The notes beneath the pieces are model-generated. The model was not told the DNA's origin. It saw nothing but the letters and a program-made list of their open reading frames with translations, and made no database searches. Below, in pieces: positions 34,641 to 45,506 of a stretch of DNA of 64,000 nt (position 1 is the first letter of the stretch; the number at the start of each line of letters is the position of its first letter). The position numbers were made by a program, and so were the translations under genes. Origin of the DNA: Vesta saturnalis. Its lineage: Eukaryota > Arthropoda > Insecta > Coleoptera > Lampyridae. The stretch is taken from the NCBI GenBank assembly GCA_036346205.1, contig JARFJB010000821.1:9443222-9507221 (forward strand). Reading direction: 5' to 3'.

Positions 34641-35131
34641 AAACGCGATGTATCACATCTGACAATCGTAAAGAGGTTGAATTTCAAAAAATATTCAAAA
34701 CAAAGTTAGTTAGGTAACTTTATATTGATTTGACTTACCTCTACAACAGACTAATTCACGCGTGGTCTACAACAATTGACGGATTTTGAACCTTATTCAC
34801 TAGTACATCAGGACGTATTAAATGTGAAACATGGCGCAGCTAAGGTCTTATACACGTCAAGTTAAAGAAAACTATTATTAAATTAGGTTGTAGCAGATCT
34901 AATACACTGCGCAGTATAGGGTTAAATGAACATTGCCGTAAAGGGTGGAATGAAGCAATTGTTTTTCTGCTTTTAGTCTTGGAATATTGCCTATAAACTA
35001 TTTGTACAGTCTTCCAATTTCATCTATACTGTGATTCTATTTTCTTATATTATTTGTTTTACATCATTTTTAGTTTTTTAGTAACCCTTGTGTACCATAA
35101 TTTCACGTATTTACTTACATTTACGGTTAGA
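34641..35131. other. Non-coding stretch
   Basis: AT-rich, no motif found. May include the terminal part of piggyBac relic 3, but no TTAA-flanked repeat end was identified. Confidence 0.35.
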
Positions 35132-36569
35132 CCAGTCCATTTAGGGTTTAACCCGGAAATTTATAATAACAAGGTGGGACATCAAAATTTAGGTTGAGGT
35201 ACTCTTAAAGATTACCATAGTAAAGTTTCCACGGCCTCCCAAATGGCATACTTGAAAACTCCTAGCAAAGCTGGAAAAACCCTGAAGTTTTCCTGGAACG
35301 TCGCCTATAAGTTCCAAGCGAGGGGCCTGAGATGGGCCCTTTTGAGCTTATTTAATAACCTTTTCGCGCAAAATACTGTAACATGTAACTAAGTTCCAAA
35401 GCTGTATTTTCCAAACATTCCAGGCACCTTGCAAAAAAATTCAAGAATTTTCCGGCTTTTTGACACAAAATGTGAATTTTGAAAAATATCACGCATTTTA
35501 CCGCTAAACTGCCCTCATTCACACGTACAAATTATACATGATAATATACATAGTTATTCTTAGCAAAAAATTGCAAAAGACCGAAAATCTCGGTTTGACC
35601 CAGAAACAAGCTACTAAGCACTTAAATAGAAAATCTGAAAAGTACTCCATTTTTGCTGTTTTTCCTTTACGACACTTAGATGTAGCCTAATCATGTATTC
35701 TTTTATTGTTTTTTTTAAATTATCTCAAGAAATAAACGCCGTCCTCCTCCTCCTCAATCCCCTCTGCAACCCACCTACCCCCACGCCCACCCTCACCCGG
35801 CCTCCTGTGTCTCCAATACTGAATTTGATAGGAATTATATTGGAAGATTTTAATTAGAAACTATTTTATTTCTTTTTCATTAAACAAAGAATATTATAAA
35901 AGACTCGGTTAGTATTCGGTTTTAATAAAATAACTATAGTTATTGGAAGTGTCGACGCTTCTGAAATACTAAATTAGAGGTCAAAGCATTCGCGTTTATT
36001 TTAAATCCGAATTACTAATACAAGCTATATTTAGACTGCAAAAGTCTCAGTTTCTGCTAGGTCAGCCTCGTCATTGTCGCCATCGTCGTTTTCGCATCGG
36101 TTACTGCATCTATGTCCATCACAGTATCCACACACACATTTGTGTAGTCGATGCGATTTTTTCTACAGCTGCAGATCACTATATCGCATCCGGTTACACA
36201 GCCACAAGACACAAGGTTGAAAAGAAACGCATTTTGTATTAAAAATCCCGCAAAATTCTTAAACATTTTTTGTGGAGTACTTGAAATTTTTGTAAAATAC
36301 AGGTTTAACACTAAGTTATATTGTAGAAAACATCATTCTGTGTATTAAAATTATTAAATAAACCCAAAGAAAAACATTTCAGGCCACTCGTTTAGAGCTT
36401 ATAGGCGTTCCAGGGAAATTTCTGGATTTTTCCAGGATCCTTCAGGTATCCCACTTGAGAGGGCGTGGGAACTATAGGATGGTCATTTTTAAGGGTAACC
36501 TGTTTTTTCAGGCCCAGCTTGTTATTTTAAATTTCCGGGTCTGGCCTATTTTTCGCCTAAATGCACTGG
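35132..36569. mobile_element. Unassigned DNA transposon remnant with ~200-bp TIRs
   Basis: 35132-35340 (CCAGTCCATTTAGG at the tip, then CCCGGAAATTTA, TGGAACG, CGCCTATAAG) is mirrored by 36373-36569 (ending CCTAAATGCACTGG). The 1.4-kb unit has a short Cys-rich minus-strand frame but no transposase motif, so it is nonautonomous or badly decayed. Superfamily not assigned. Confidence 0.65.
36057..36311 (-). pseudogene. Cys-rich frame inside the 35-36.5 kb element
   Basis: 84 codons with SCGCVTGCDIVICSCRKN, a CXC/tesmin-like cysteine pattern seen at the C-termini of some insect transposon proteins. Later cysteines expected in such a domain appear replaced (Tyr, Asp). Only this fragment remains. 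Function unknown. Confidence 0.3.
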
Positions 36570-36829
36570 GATACGTGTTTCTATATACGAGGGTATGTTT
36601 TCATATAATCTACCTAACCATGGAAATTACGCTACACATATAATTTGCTTGGCTATCAAATAACTGCTAGGGTAGTACGTATAATGAATTGACTTTGAAC
36701 ATCGGGCGGTTATAAAGTTTTTCTGTAAAGAGGGAAATGGAGCAAAATTTGTCCATGAAAGAATAACCTAGACGAACGGATATAACGCCCCATCTTATTT
36801 TCAAGTAAATTATTGGTTAATACAATTTT

Positions 36830-37625
36830 ATAAGGTCGAGACCAGATTCAGGACGACCCATAAAACCGGTTGAAACAAAAACTGAGGAAAGCATAGGATT
36901 TGTTAGATATTTACTACTGCATGATTGACGAATGAAAATCTGAGTGCTTGCAAACGAACCTGTAGTATCTTAATCATCAATGTGCAAGATTGTACACAAA
37001 AATTTGGGTATTCAAAAAGTATATGTTCGATGAAGAGTAGAAGCTTCTGAGGAAAGAAATTGGTCAAGAGCATTCGAACGCTTTGGTAAACTATGACAGC
37101 TACATTGCGTTAATTGTCACAGGCAATGAAACGTGGGTGTTCCACTGGAACCCTCGCACGAAACAGGAGGTACATAATGGCGCTCCAACCGCAAATAGGC
37201 GAAAACTCAATCTTCGCCTGGAAAATTAATTATTGAATAAATGACAAAAAGGAACCACAACTAATCGTGAGGTTTAAGGAGGCCTGACTGAACGCTTGAA
37301 GCATTCCTGTAATGGCAAACAGGGACTGCGCTATTGCACGACCACTGTTGGGTCCACAAAGCTCACTATGGCAAAGGGTGGGTTTACCGAATTATGGCAT
37401 CTAATCTACGGTCTCAATTTAACATCACGTGCCTTTTTTTGAAACATCCCAAGAAATACTTTACGGGCTGCAAATCTTTGGAGGATGATATGAAAGGCGC
37501 CACATTGTCGTTTATTGCAGTGTAAACAAATGCATTTTTTGATGGTATGAAACAGCTGCAAAAATTCTGGATTAAATGTGTTAATGTAGATAGTAGTTAC
37601 ATTGAAAAGTAAATCTTTTTATTGC
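36830..37625 (+). pseudogene. Mariner transposase relic (classical type)
   Basis: Short pieces in several frames: LIVTGNETWVFHWNPRTKQE near 37110-37170 (first catalytic block, with Asp changed to Asn in GNETW), and the C-terminal end HPKKYFTGCKSLEDDMKG near 37445-37495, then FFDGMKQLQKFWIKC up to about 37580. The middle block with the second and third Asp is not readable. Strongly decayed. The C-terminal pattern is that of true mariners, not the DD41D group. Confidence 0.68.
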
Positions 37626-37844
37626 ATTTTTCTGCATAGCAAAGGTACCAAAGATATAAAAAATACCGTGTAGACTGTTTTGTGTATCCAGATTACCATA
37701 ACTAAATCAGTCTCTATTCTCACATGAATAGAGACTGAAAATTTTGAACTTTTTCACATTGTTATGCCTGAAGCACTTGTAAGAAAAGAATTTTTTTTGA
37801 GTTTTCGACCGACTAACACGTTTTTTCAACTTGATCTCTGTGTG

Positions 37845-38025
37845 CCTGCGTGTGTATGTGTGCGTGTAGTTGTACGTTTTGTGTGAGTGTGTATGTGCGT
37901 GCGTATGCATGCGTTAGTGCGTGTGCGTGTGTGTATGCTACTGTGGGGAGGGGGTGCAAACGTACGTGCTTGCGTATGTGCTTTCATGCGTACGCGCGCG
38001 CGCGCGTGTGTGTATGTGTATGTGA
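37845..38025. repeat. GT-rich degenerate array 1
   Basis: Alternating purine-pyrimidine TG/CG-rich sequence with a CGCGCGCGCGCG core near 37993-38005. Long frames on both strands here are compositional. Confidence 0.9.
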
Positions 38026-38089
38026 TGAACCTTCTGGGCGCAATGTGCCAAATATTTGGAAAGCAATTTTGTTTGGATTTTATACAAAG

Positions 38090-38175
38090 CACATGATACC
38101 AGTGGATTTGCAGAGTAACGGGCAAAACAGGTTAATGTTATTTTCTTTACACCGTGATAACTTTAAAAACCGAGA
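38090..38175 (+). repeat. Diverged satellite monomer (relative of the 40.4-40.9 kb array)
   Basis: CAGTGGATTTGCAGAGTAACG followed by AACAGGTTAATGTTATTTTC and GATAACTTTAAAAACC closely resembles 40415-40500. It is separated from that array by the Penelope copy and other repeats. Confidence 0.6.
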
Positions 38176-38199
38176 GTTGCCTAAACGCAATAATTGAAC

Positions 38200-39050
38200 T
38201 TCTAAGTATATATTTTCAAGTAGAAGACAAATTCTACCAACAAGACTTTGGGATGGCGATGGGTTCCAATTATCATCCATAGTGAGTAATGTATACATGA
38301 AAAACTTTGAAGACCAAGCGACATCTGAATTCACGCAAAAACCTAGGATGTGGCTTAGATACGTGGACGATACCTTCGTTGTTTGGCAACGCGCCAAGCA
38401 TAAGCTAGATGAATTCTTTGATCATTGAAAGAAAAAGGGAATATTGCTAAAACACTTAAAGAAAATGGTTACCATAATCTAACACTTAACCTAAACAAGG
38501 AAAGGGTATCCGAAAAGGAATAACCTAAATATACAGCGATAATACCATATATATAAGGTACCTGAGACAAAATACGAAGGATAGGCAGCAATTGCGAGAT
38601 ACGTATTACCTTCAAATCGACCAAAACACTCAGGGGAGCAATAACCAAAACCAAACCACACAATAAAGACCATAATTCTAAGAATTGTGTACACAACCTG
38701 CCATGCGAATGCGACGGTGCATACATAGGAGAGAGCAGCTGATCACTCAAAGTGAGAACTCAGGAACATAAGAACAACGTCCCCAAGAGCGAAACAGAAC
38801 GATCAAGATTCCTTGAACATGTCGGGAACGAAGACCATCGCATCCAATGGGATAACATACGGATAGTTGCAAAGGACGAGAATATAGCTCGCCGGAAACT
38901 GAACGAAGCCACATACATCGCACTAGCAGAAAATCCAATAAGCCAAGCTACTGTGGAAATGAAACCCATATGGGTTCCAATAATGCGCGAAGAGCCTAAG
39001 CGCAATACACCGGCGCAATACGTTACGGCGCAACATGCGCCATAAACTAC
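38200..39050 (+). pseudogene. Penelope-like element copy 2: RT C-terminal part and GIY-YIG endonuclease
   Basis: 5'-truncated. KFYQQDFGMAMGSN near 38225-38270 and SNVYMKNFEDQA are RT motifs, and WLRYVDDTFVVWQ (38350-38390) holds the YXDD box. Stops and shifts follow. The endonuclease region gives VHNLPCECDGAYIGES (38690-38740), KVRTQEHKNNV, then FLEHVGNEDHRIQWDN and RKLNEATYIALAENP. These are the expected GIY-YIG residues, with YIG intact. The frame is open from 38752 to 39045. The 3' flank contains GCCTGATGACG...GAAACGTCA near 39230-39265, typical of the class. It is better preserved than copy 1. Confidence 0.85.
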
Positions 39051-39084
39051 TGCACAGCCTCGAAAAAGTTCTAAAAATATATAT

Positions 39085-39162
39085 TGGATTACTCAGTGGC
39101 TCAGCGGTAAAGGTGTCAGACTTTTAAGTGAAAGGTACCAAGTTCGAATCTGAGGGTAGTCA
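39085..39162 (+). repeat. tRNA-like SINE head or tRNA pseudogene
   Basis: TGGCTCAGCGG is a near-perfect box A, and AAGTTCGAATCTG about 40 bases later is a box B. GATTACT and GGGTAGTC at the ends could pair as an acceptor stem. D- and T-stem pairing is poor, so I do not call a functional tRNA. It lies in the 3' region of the Penelope copy. Confidence 0.4.
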
Positions 39163-39319
39163 AGTGGTTGAAAAAAAATCATATCACATGAATTCGACAC
39201 AAGTGCGAAAACAGTCCTTCTCAGAACTAAGCCTGATGACGCAAGCAGCGACTGCTTCCGAAACGTCACACTATAAGAGCAAAAGATGTACCGGTTAACT
39301 CAACTAACAAAAGGCATAA

Positions 39320-39960
39320 TGGTACGTCTCAGTTTTGTTTTAATTTTAGCTTTGGTATATTTAGGTTTTTTGCTGTTTTTTTCCTAGACTTTGAAGTAGA
39401 TGCTTTACCAATTATATGTTAAATTACCACATAATTTACCATAAGTAGTCGAAATTAAAATTGAAATTAATAATTTCGTTAAACGTACTACATTGTGTTT
39501 TCCCTGTAAAATAACACTTACATTTGTTAACAAAGCTATTTCTTCGTTAGATTTAACTAGATTATTTTATATTTGTCAATGATTTCATCAATTTAAAGTT
39601 ACAGTTTTTCACAACTTTACACTTACATCATAACTTGATTAAATTTTGTTAAATTTGTTTTTCGTTTGACATTTTTCATTGTTAACCTTCGTCAGTTAGA
39701 GGGTGTTCTGATTTGCCTTCTTCAAGGCAGTTTAACAATATTTAATCTTTTTTAATGATCTAATTATCTTTTACTAAAATTGTATTCCATAGTTGACTTT
39801 ATACGTTTATCAAACTGTTATATTGATAGCAGGCTTATCTCTGTGTTTTCAATTTTTCAAATTTCACAAAATTATTTCAATATAACGGTAAGTGTTATCG
39901 AAACGTTTAGATTGTATAACTTTAATATGCAAATATACCATTAAAAACCAAAAAAGCTAA
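39320..39960. repeat. Interspersed repeat family, copy 2
   Basis: Second copy of the family at 14455-15003, with the first 105 bp inverted relative to copy 1 and the 39600-39760 part in the same orientation. The tail around 39885-39920 (GTTATCGAAACGTTTAGATTG) recurs near 23820. Non-coding. Confidence 0.6.
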
Positions 39961-40107
39961 GTATTTTAATATGTGTAATAATGGCAAAAGTTTACATTTT
40001 CATATTTAAATGTAAAAATTGGAAATTGAGCTAAGACTAGAAATATCTGTCTTGAGGTCCTCTGAATCCAAAAAAGTGGTTTTTGAGAAATGTTAAAAAC
40101 GACACCA

Positions 40108-40370
40108 TTTGCGCGCGTGTGTGTGTGTATGTGTGTACCTGTGTATGTGTGTGTGTGTGTGTGCTTGTGGGTGCGTGCGTGTGTGGGTGTGGCGGTGCGT
40201 GTCCGTGAGCATGAACGTGAGCGTGTGAGTGTGCAGGTGAGCATGTGTTTGCGTGTATGCGTGCATGTGCCTGTATGTGTGTGTGATTGTGTGTACGCGT
40301 GCAGGATGTGTATATGTACGTGTGCGTGCGTGTGTGTGTGCATGTGCATGCGCGTGTGTAAAACGCTTTT
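40108..40370. repeat. GT-rich degenerate array 2
   Basis: TGTGTG/TGCGTG-rich alternating sequence. The His/Thr-rich minus-strand and Cys/Val-rich plus-strand frames are by-products. Confidence 0.95.
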
Positions 40371-40394
40371 CTTCTGATCTCAAACACACCGCAT

Positions 40395-40880
40395 GACCTA
40401 AATGTGTAGATAACAGTGGATTTACTGAGTAAGGAGCAAAAGAGGTTAATGTGTTTTTATTTAAACCGCAATAATTCAAAATCTTGAAAATCGGTTGTAT
40501 TCAAATTTAACGCACAGTGTTTAAAGAAGTGTAATTTATGGTGATGGTGGTGGTGGATCTGCAAAGTAAGGAGTAAAAAGTGTTAATATGAGTTTCTTTC
40601 GGCCTCAATAACACAAATTTAAATAGCAACTGCATTCAAACTTTCAATAAAAGTTAAAGACTTAAGTGTCTACATTACAACGATTTCGGTTGGGGGTAGA
40701 AACGGTAATCGAGGCGGAGGAAAATGTGAGGTGGATTTTATTTTGTTTGCAATAACTCAAAAACTCTAAAAGCGATTGCGTTCAGATTTGACCCATAAGT
40801 TAAGGGACTAAAACGTCTAGATCCCAGTGGTATGTGGTGGTGGTAGAGCTGCAGGATAAGAGTAGGGGTGGATTCTTTTT
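40395..40880 (+). repeat. Diverged tandem satellite, ~150-bp monomer
   Basis: Three or so copies of a unit with GGATCTGCAAAGTAAGGAG, then TTAATATGAGTTTCTTTCGG and CAATAACTCAAAAACTC-like text, and CATTCAAA/CGTTCAGA. Copies start near 40415, 40550 and 40725, with a partial one near 40845. A related single monomer lies at 38090-38175. Confidence 0.6.
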
Positions 40881-40974
40881 TTTTTTTGAATAAACGTGAA
40901 GGGGTTCTGCATTAAAATTTTATGTAGGTATATGATTGAATCGGGTTTGACAATAGTCGGTGAAAAGGCTTGGC

Positions 40975-41195
40975 GAGTCCATTTATATTTTTACATTTAC
41001 ATTTTTTACAACTAATTCTTTATATTTACATTTTTTCGTTTAGAAAGACGTTTTTACACTTCTTACATTTTAGCATCTACATTTATATTTTTACATTTAC
41101 TTTCTTAAATTTACAGTTTTGCATTTGCATTTTTACACTTACGTTTTGACGTTTACATTTTTAAATTTGGTTTTTACATATAAAATTTTACACAG
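40975..41195 (+). repeat. Imperfect TTTACATTTT tandem tract
   Basis: About 15 imperfect repeats of a 10-13-bp T-rich unit (TTTACATTT, TTTTACACTT, TTTACATTTTT). Simple-sequence expansion with substitutions. Confidence 0.8.
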
Positions 41196-42740
41196 AAACA
41201 GGCTACTCCAATTAAAAATTTGGGTGCATCAATCATCAAGACTAAGTTGACAAAACACATCTACGAACGTAATTACGTTGTGTCGACTACACACTACACT
41301 ATTAAGCTATGGTTTCGGGGCGGTTTTGGTTCTAGATAGTGTGCTATAGATGCACTCATTTAGAAACACGGCACACACATCGAATTCAAATCAACTGTAC
41401 ACATGCGGAATCATTATGAGGTTGAGCTTGTAGAGTTATGTTACAAATAAGTTCGATTATAATAAACTAAAGCTTATGGAAATGTTAAAAGAGATGATCT
41501 GAAACAAAATTAGAGCGGTTACCACATACATACTTGGCAACGAGTTTATCCAATGATATGTGTTTTGCAATAATAATCATCATTCTTCACACAAATTTTT
41601 TCAAACTTAATTAAGCATGTTTATGATCGTTTTCATTGCTGACATGTATTCTCTAGTAATACTTAATTCAGTTTGATTTGATTAAGCGTATTAAATGGAA
41701 ATGTCATTTTATTAATATTTGAAATTTAGAGCCAGCAACATGGAAATTACATACCCAAAGAACAATAAAAAGTTGAAATCTTTATTTCTGCTAATTAAAC
41801 TTATGAAATTTGTGATTATGTCGTGTGACTTTATAATTAATCTTGATTACAACTATTTACTAACCTTGAAGTAAAAAAAAACTGAATAAATTACTAATAT
41901 TTGAAAATTATTAAACGTTTATTTAAGGAATCACATTAATTTGTTACGCTTCAAGTAGTTTGTATTCGTTTAAAACGCAACAAAAAGGCTAATTACACTT
42001 TAATTACTACAAGTAAGTGTCCAGAATGGTGTTATCAGCAAATTACTTAATTAAAAAAAAGAAGTAGATTTAATTTGTATTATTTTAAATTACTTTGGGT
42101 TTATCCCAAAGTGACATATGTACATTTTACGTGGAATGGAAAACTAAACATTTTATTTCTAGTCATCTTAAAGACGGATACGTTCACAATGATGTAAATG
42201 TTAATACACTGTTTTCGTATTAATGTTATAAAAGGATATCCACACTGCAAGGATCTATTACACTGCATGTCTCAATTGAGTCGTTTCAGTGACATATCCA
42301 GGTACTTGACCGTATAAGAAAAGATTTAAAAAATAGAAACATAAGGAACAAGTGTGTCACAATTTAGGATTTATCCGTATGTGGTTAAGATTTTATATTT
42401 TCACCCATTTCGTCATTAACGCACTGTTTTCAACAGTTTAAAGTCTAATAACAATTTTTATTAACGCATAATTTTAAAGTTGGTAGTATGGCAGTCATGC
42501 TAGCAAACCAAAGTAACGGTACCAAGTTTCAACCGTCATCACTGCTTTATATATTCCGTATACTATACGAAGTATACTATCCTCGCCAGGAAAGTTTACC
42601 GCTACGTCGTAAATTTATGAATTAGCTATCCAATTTGCTTATATTGTCTTCTCATGTAAAACAGTGAATAAATAAGGACGGTGAACATTCGTAGTGCATT
42701 TGACGAAATCGACATACGGTATTGAATAAGCAAGTGTAGT
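41196..42740. other. 1.5 kb without recognisable gene
   Basis: AT-rich, no transposase motif, no tandem repeat, no long open frame. Confidence 0.4.
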
Positions 42741-42941
42741 AGAAAGAGCAAACCTATAAATGCGAAATGTTTTATGTGTATATGAATTTAATTCTCATTT
42801 GACTAATACTACATATAACCTCCATGTGTTAGTTTATCCTTTGAGTGTTTCCTCATTTCCTACATTTACTTCTTTTGATCATCGTTTATTACAGACTTTA
42901 AAGAAAATGCGGTCCCCTGATATCAGTATCTGCTGTCCAAA

Positions 42942-43071
42942 AAGTAAATATGACATTAAGTGTTTATATCTTAATTCATTACAATCACGAAATTACAGAG
43001 TATGGCAAGTAAATATGACATTAAGTGTTTATATCTTAATTCATTACAATCACGAAATTACAGAGTATGGC
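42942..43071 (+). repeat. Perfect 65-bp tandem duplication
   Basis: The 65-base unit starting AAGTAAATATGACATTAAG at 42942 is repeated exactly from 43007 and ends with CAGAGTATGGC. No mismatch between copies, so it is recent. The second copy runs into the start of the Tc1-type relic. Confidence 0.95.
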
Positions 43072-43515
43072 AAGAGCCTTGTGTATATCTGAGAAGACGG
43101 TAAGAAATATCAAGTCTCGACCTGTTTTAACAAAACGACCATGCAAGAAAACAAAAACTGACGATCTACCTGAAACAACCAAAATGGACGTAAGGAATAC
43201 GTTGTACAAAGTGAGTAATATTACATCACAATCGTTTTTACAAGTTTGACATATTAATTTATTTACGGAAAAACTTGTCACGGTTGCAAGTTTAAATGGA
43301 GAAATTTGTAACAGTCACATATTAATAAGTGACAGAAGTCTTCATCGTGCAATCCACTGGCTAGGATTCAAATTAAAAAAGACTCCAACTGTAGAGCTTT
43401 ATTGGAAAAAAGTTACATCTTAGAAATGCGAATTAAATTTCTTAAACAATATATTAAAGAGATCAAATCACCTAATCGTTGACAAACTAACTCTTTTAAT
43501 TAAAATCGATATGGG
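43065..43515 (+). pseudogene. Tc1-type transposase relic (N-terminal part), target of the Polinton
   Basis: MARALCISEKTVRNIKSRPV (43067 on) is an HTH start followed by a Lys/Arg-rich hook (KRPCKKTKTDDLPE). Further fragments in other frames are FTEKLVTVASLNGEI, SDRSLHRAIHWLGFKLKKT and RIKFLKQYIKEI, all in the order of a common arthropod Tc1/DDE-type transposase with a winged-helix linker. It is cut at 43515 by the Polinton target duplication. Text after 55823 (MGNYCESSVLNS near 55910) might be its continuation, which is only a weak resemblance. Confidence 0.5.
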
Positions 43516-43521
43516 CTAATT
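43516..43521. repeat. Target site duplication of the Polinton, left (CTAATT)
   Basis: CTAATT here and at 55817-55822, immediately outside the inverted repeats. Six bases is the expected duplication length for Maverick/Polinton integration. Confidence 0.9.
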
Positions 43522-44400
43522 AATAGTGATTAGGGGCTGGTTCTGGACCAATTCAAGGCCACTCGCCCTCTGGTGGTGAGAAATGTAAGCTTTTTGATCT
43601 CTTTAAGGTCAAACTTTTGGCGGAAAATTGCAATGTCATCATCATCGCCATATTACAAGGTCAATTTGCGGTCAAACGTTTTGGCGGAAAATTTGTGTGT
43701 CAAGGTCAAAAGCTAAAAATGGAAATTTCAATGTCATCATCATCATATTACAATTCTTAGAAGTCTAAAAATAGAGTGGTCAGGGTCAAATATTATTAAC
43801 CTGTAAGAGTATCGTATGACATTTCTTAGAAGTATAAAAATAGAATAAGTTCATGGAAAGAAAAAATATTTTTGTCTAGGTTAGCGGTTTTGAAGCATGC
43901 GGATTTATAATGAAAGGCTTCCTTGGGTGCGCACGATTAAGTATTAGCAGAAATGACGAAAATGGTAGTATGCAAGATAAGAAGCGCAAGAAAAAAACAA
44001 GTATTAACTATTGATGAGCGAAAGAAGAGGTTGGAGGTGTTAATACGAAAAATTAAAGATTTAAAAGGTCCAGCCTTTTCAAACAAAAATCAATTTTTCC
44101 AAAAATAAATTAAAGAACCCCCAACACTCGCAGCCGACTTTTAAGCGTATGTAACACATATAAAATATAATGTAAAAGCTCCCCTAGTAAGTGATAGACA
44201 TATTTTTAAACGGGCCAGAATTTGCCAAAAATAAATTAAAAAAAAACCCCAACACCCCAGGTCGACTTTTAAACGTGTCTAACACATATATCAAATTGGA
44301 ACAGCTACCCCTAATGTAAAAGATACCCCTAGTAGGTGATAGAAATATTTTTTGGCAGATTTTTCTAAGTCCAGCCTTTTCAAACAAAAAATCAATAATA
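43522..44400 (+). repeat. Left TIR of the Polinton
   Basis: 43522-44070 is matched inverted by 55235-55816. The inner part (44070-44400) contains one to two truncated copies, in reverse complement, of the ~200-bp repeat found at 54610-55110. The TIR also carries a short ORF (43953-44108), GGCGG words at 43616-43626 and 43680-43690, and several AAGGTCA words. Confidence 0.92.
43953..44108 (+). CDS. Small TIR-encoded ORF, left copy (51 aa)
   Basis: From ATG 43953 the product begins MTKMVVCKIRSARKKQVLT and continues ERKKRLEVLIRKIKDLK, a basic amphipathic helix. The right TIR encodes the same peptide (55219-55392, minus strand) with five substitutions in the shared 38 residues and no stop in either. 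The left copy ends after a different tail because the TIRs diverge there. Unknown function. Conservation in both copies could simply reflect TIR homogeneity. Confidence 0.4.
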   Translation: MTKMVVCKIRSARKKQVLTIDERKKRLEVLIRKIKDLKGPAFSNKNQFFQK

Positions 44401-44654
44401 ATAATACAAGGACGTTTTTTACCTGTAGTAAAATTTTTAGGACAGATAATAAACCAAAAAAGATTAACATTTATTTATTTATTAAAACATAAAAAAATAC
44501 TTATAACTACAATAAATTCCACAAAAAAATACTATACTAAACAAATTATGCAAAAACCTCTTACTAACATATACTAATTTAAAGCTATTCACACTTATAA
44601 AGCAAATTGACTAAACTACACTATCACACTAATTTAAATATTTACATGTCTACA
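44401..44654. other. Non-coding AT-rich spacer inside the Polinton
   Basis: A-rich sequence between the left TIR and the first virion gene. Possible promoter/leader region, no motif identified. Confidence 0.4.
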
Positions 44655-45166
44655 GAGATTTAGATAGTAGACATACAACGGATAGAATTTTACAAAAAAA
44701 AGCTTGGAAGCGCTTTAAATCATCAGACGCAACTTTAGGTGAACCAACTGCAGCTTTAGCAGTCAGTACCGCCATGAAAGAAAAGAGAAAATTAGGAATG
44801 GGGTGTAAACGTCGATCTAATCTGACGAAGAAGAAAAAATGCAATGGCGGAAATTTATTGCATTTACGAAAAACAATACGAAAGAAAAACATTAAAGTTC
44901 CTAGAGGGAGGGTTTTTACCATTTCTTATTCCGTTATTCGCAGGATTATCAGCAATCGGTGCTTTAGCTGGCGGTGCATCAGCTATCGCTAAAGCAGTCA
45001 ATGATGCTAAAAATGCTAAAGAATTGCAAGAAGAGACATCGCGCCTTACTCGCATGATACAATCGATCGCTACAGGCTCCGTGAATAAGAAAAGCGATGC
45101 AATGTATCCAAACACAAACAAATCTGGTGGTGGTGCATTATACTTAAAACCGTTTCCAAAAAACTG
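44655..45166 (+). pseudogene. Polinton pX/pVI-like small virion protein
   Basis: Basic first half in one frame (KAWKRFKSSDATLGEP upstream of MKEKRKLGMGCKRRSNL), then a frameshift near 44905 into a Gly/Ala-rich hydrophobic segment (GGFLPFLIPLFAGLSAIGAL) and a polar C-terminus ending LYLKPFPKN at 45166. The basic-plus-hydrophobic layout resembles adenovirus pX/pVI-like core or membrane-active proteins found in Polintons. No ATG is clear upstream of 44774; the frame is open further up. The single frameshift is the only defect visible. Confidence 0.65.
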
Positions 45167-45172
45167 AATAGA

Positions 45173-45506
45173 TTGCCCGAAAGACCGTTAACGGATATTG
45201 ATTTAAAGAAATACACCAAAAATGTACCCTACTTTAGAGATATCTTTATGAGAGATAGCATGCCTAAATTACCACGGAAAAATGAATCTGGAATTATTAA
45301 CTTAGATAGCCAAAGAGGACCAGGTACACATTGGGTTTGCTACAAAAAGCGTGGTGAAAAGGTATGGTATTACGATAGTACCACCAATCGAAGTGATTAG
45401 CTACTTTCGGGGGTGAAAAGTACATTATAATTACAACCAAGATCAAGAGTTTAATACAATTATTTGCGGACACCTATTCCTACAATTTTTATATAAAAAA
45501 TCAGTT
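45173..45506 (+). pseudogene. Polinton adenain-type cysteine protease
   Basis: Maturation protease of the adenovirus-protease family. LTDIDLKKYTKNVPYF and RKNESGIINLDSQRGPGTHW (catalytic His) lie in the first frame, followed by VWYYDSTTNRSD and a stop at 45398-45400. After a shift and one more stop, the C-terminal half reads YNYNQDQEFNTIICGHLF, where the Gln seven residues before the Cys and the Cys-Gly keep the known catalytic spacing. No stop separates this frame from the ATG of the capsid gene at 45507. Short even for the family and broken twice. Confidence 0.85.

Noticed and set aside
37826..38197. His/Thr-rich and Cys/Val-rich frames on both strands
   Set aside because: Produced by the GT-rich array; composition changes with the repeat.
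39085..39162. Candidate tRNA gene
   Set aside because: Box A and B are good, but D- and T-arm pairing fails, so kept only as a tRNA-like repeat.
39966..40479. Four overlapping frames of 95-128 codons
   Set aside because: By-products of the second GT-rich array.
42760..43092. 110-codon plus-strand frame
   Set aside because: Its C-terminal part is the 65-bp tandem duplication and the rest has no motif; it also overlaps the Tc1-type relic in another frame.
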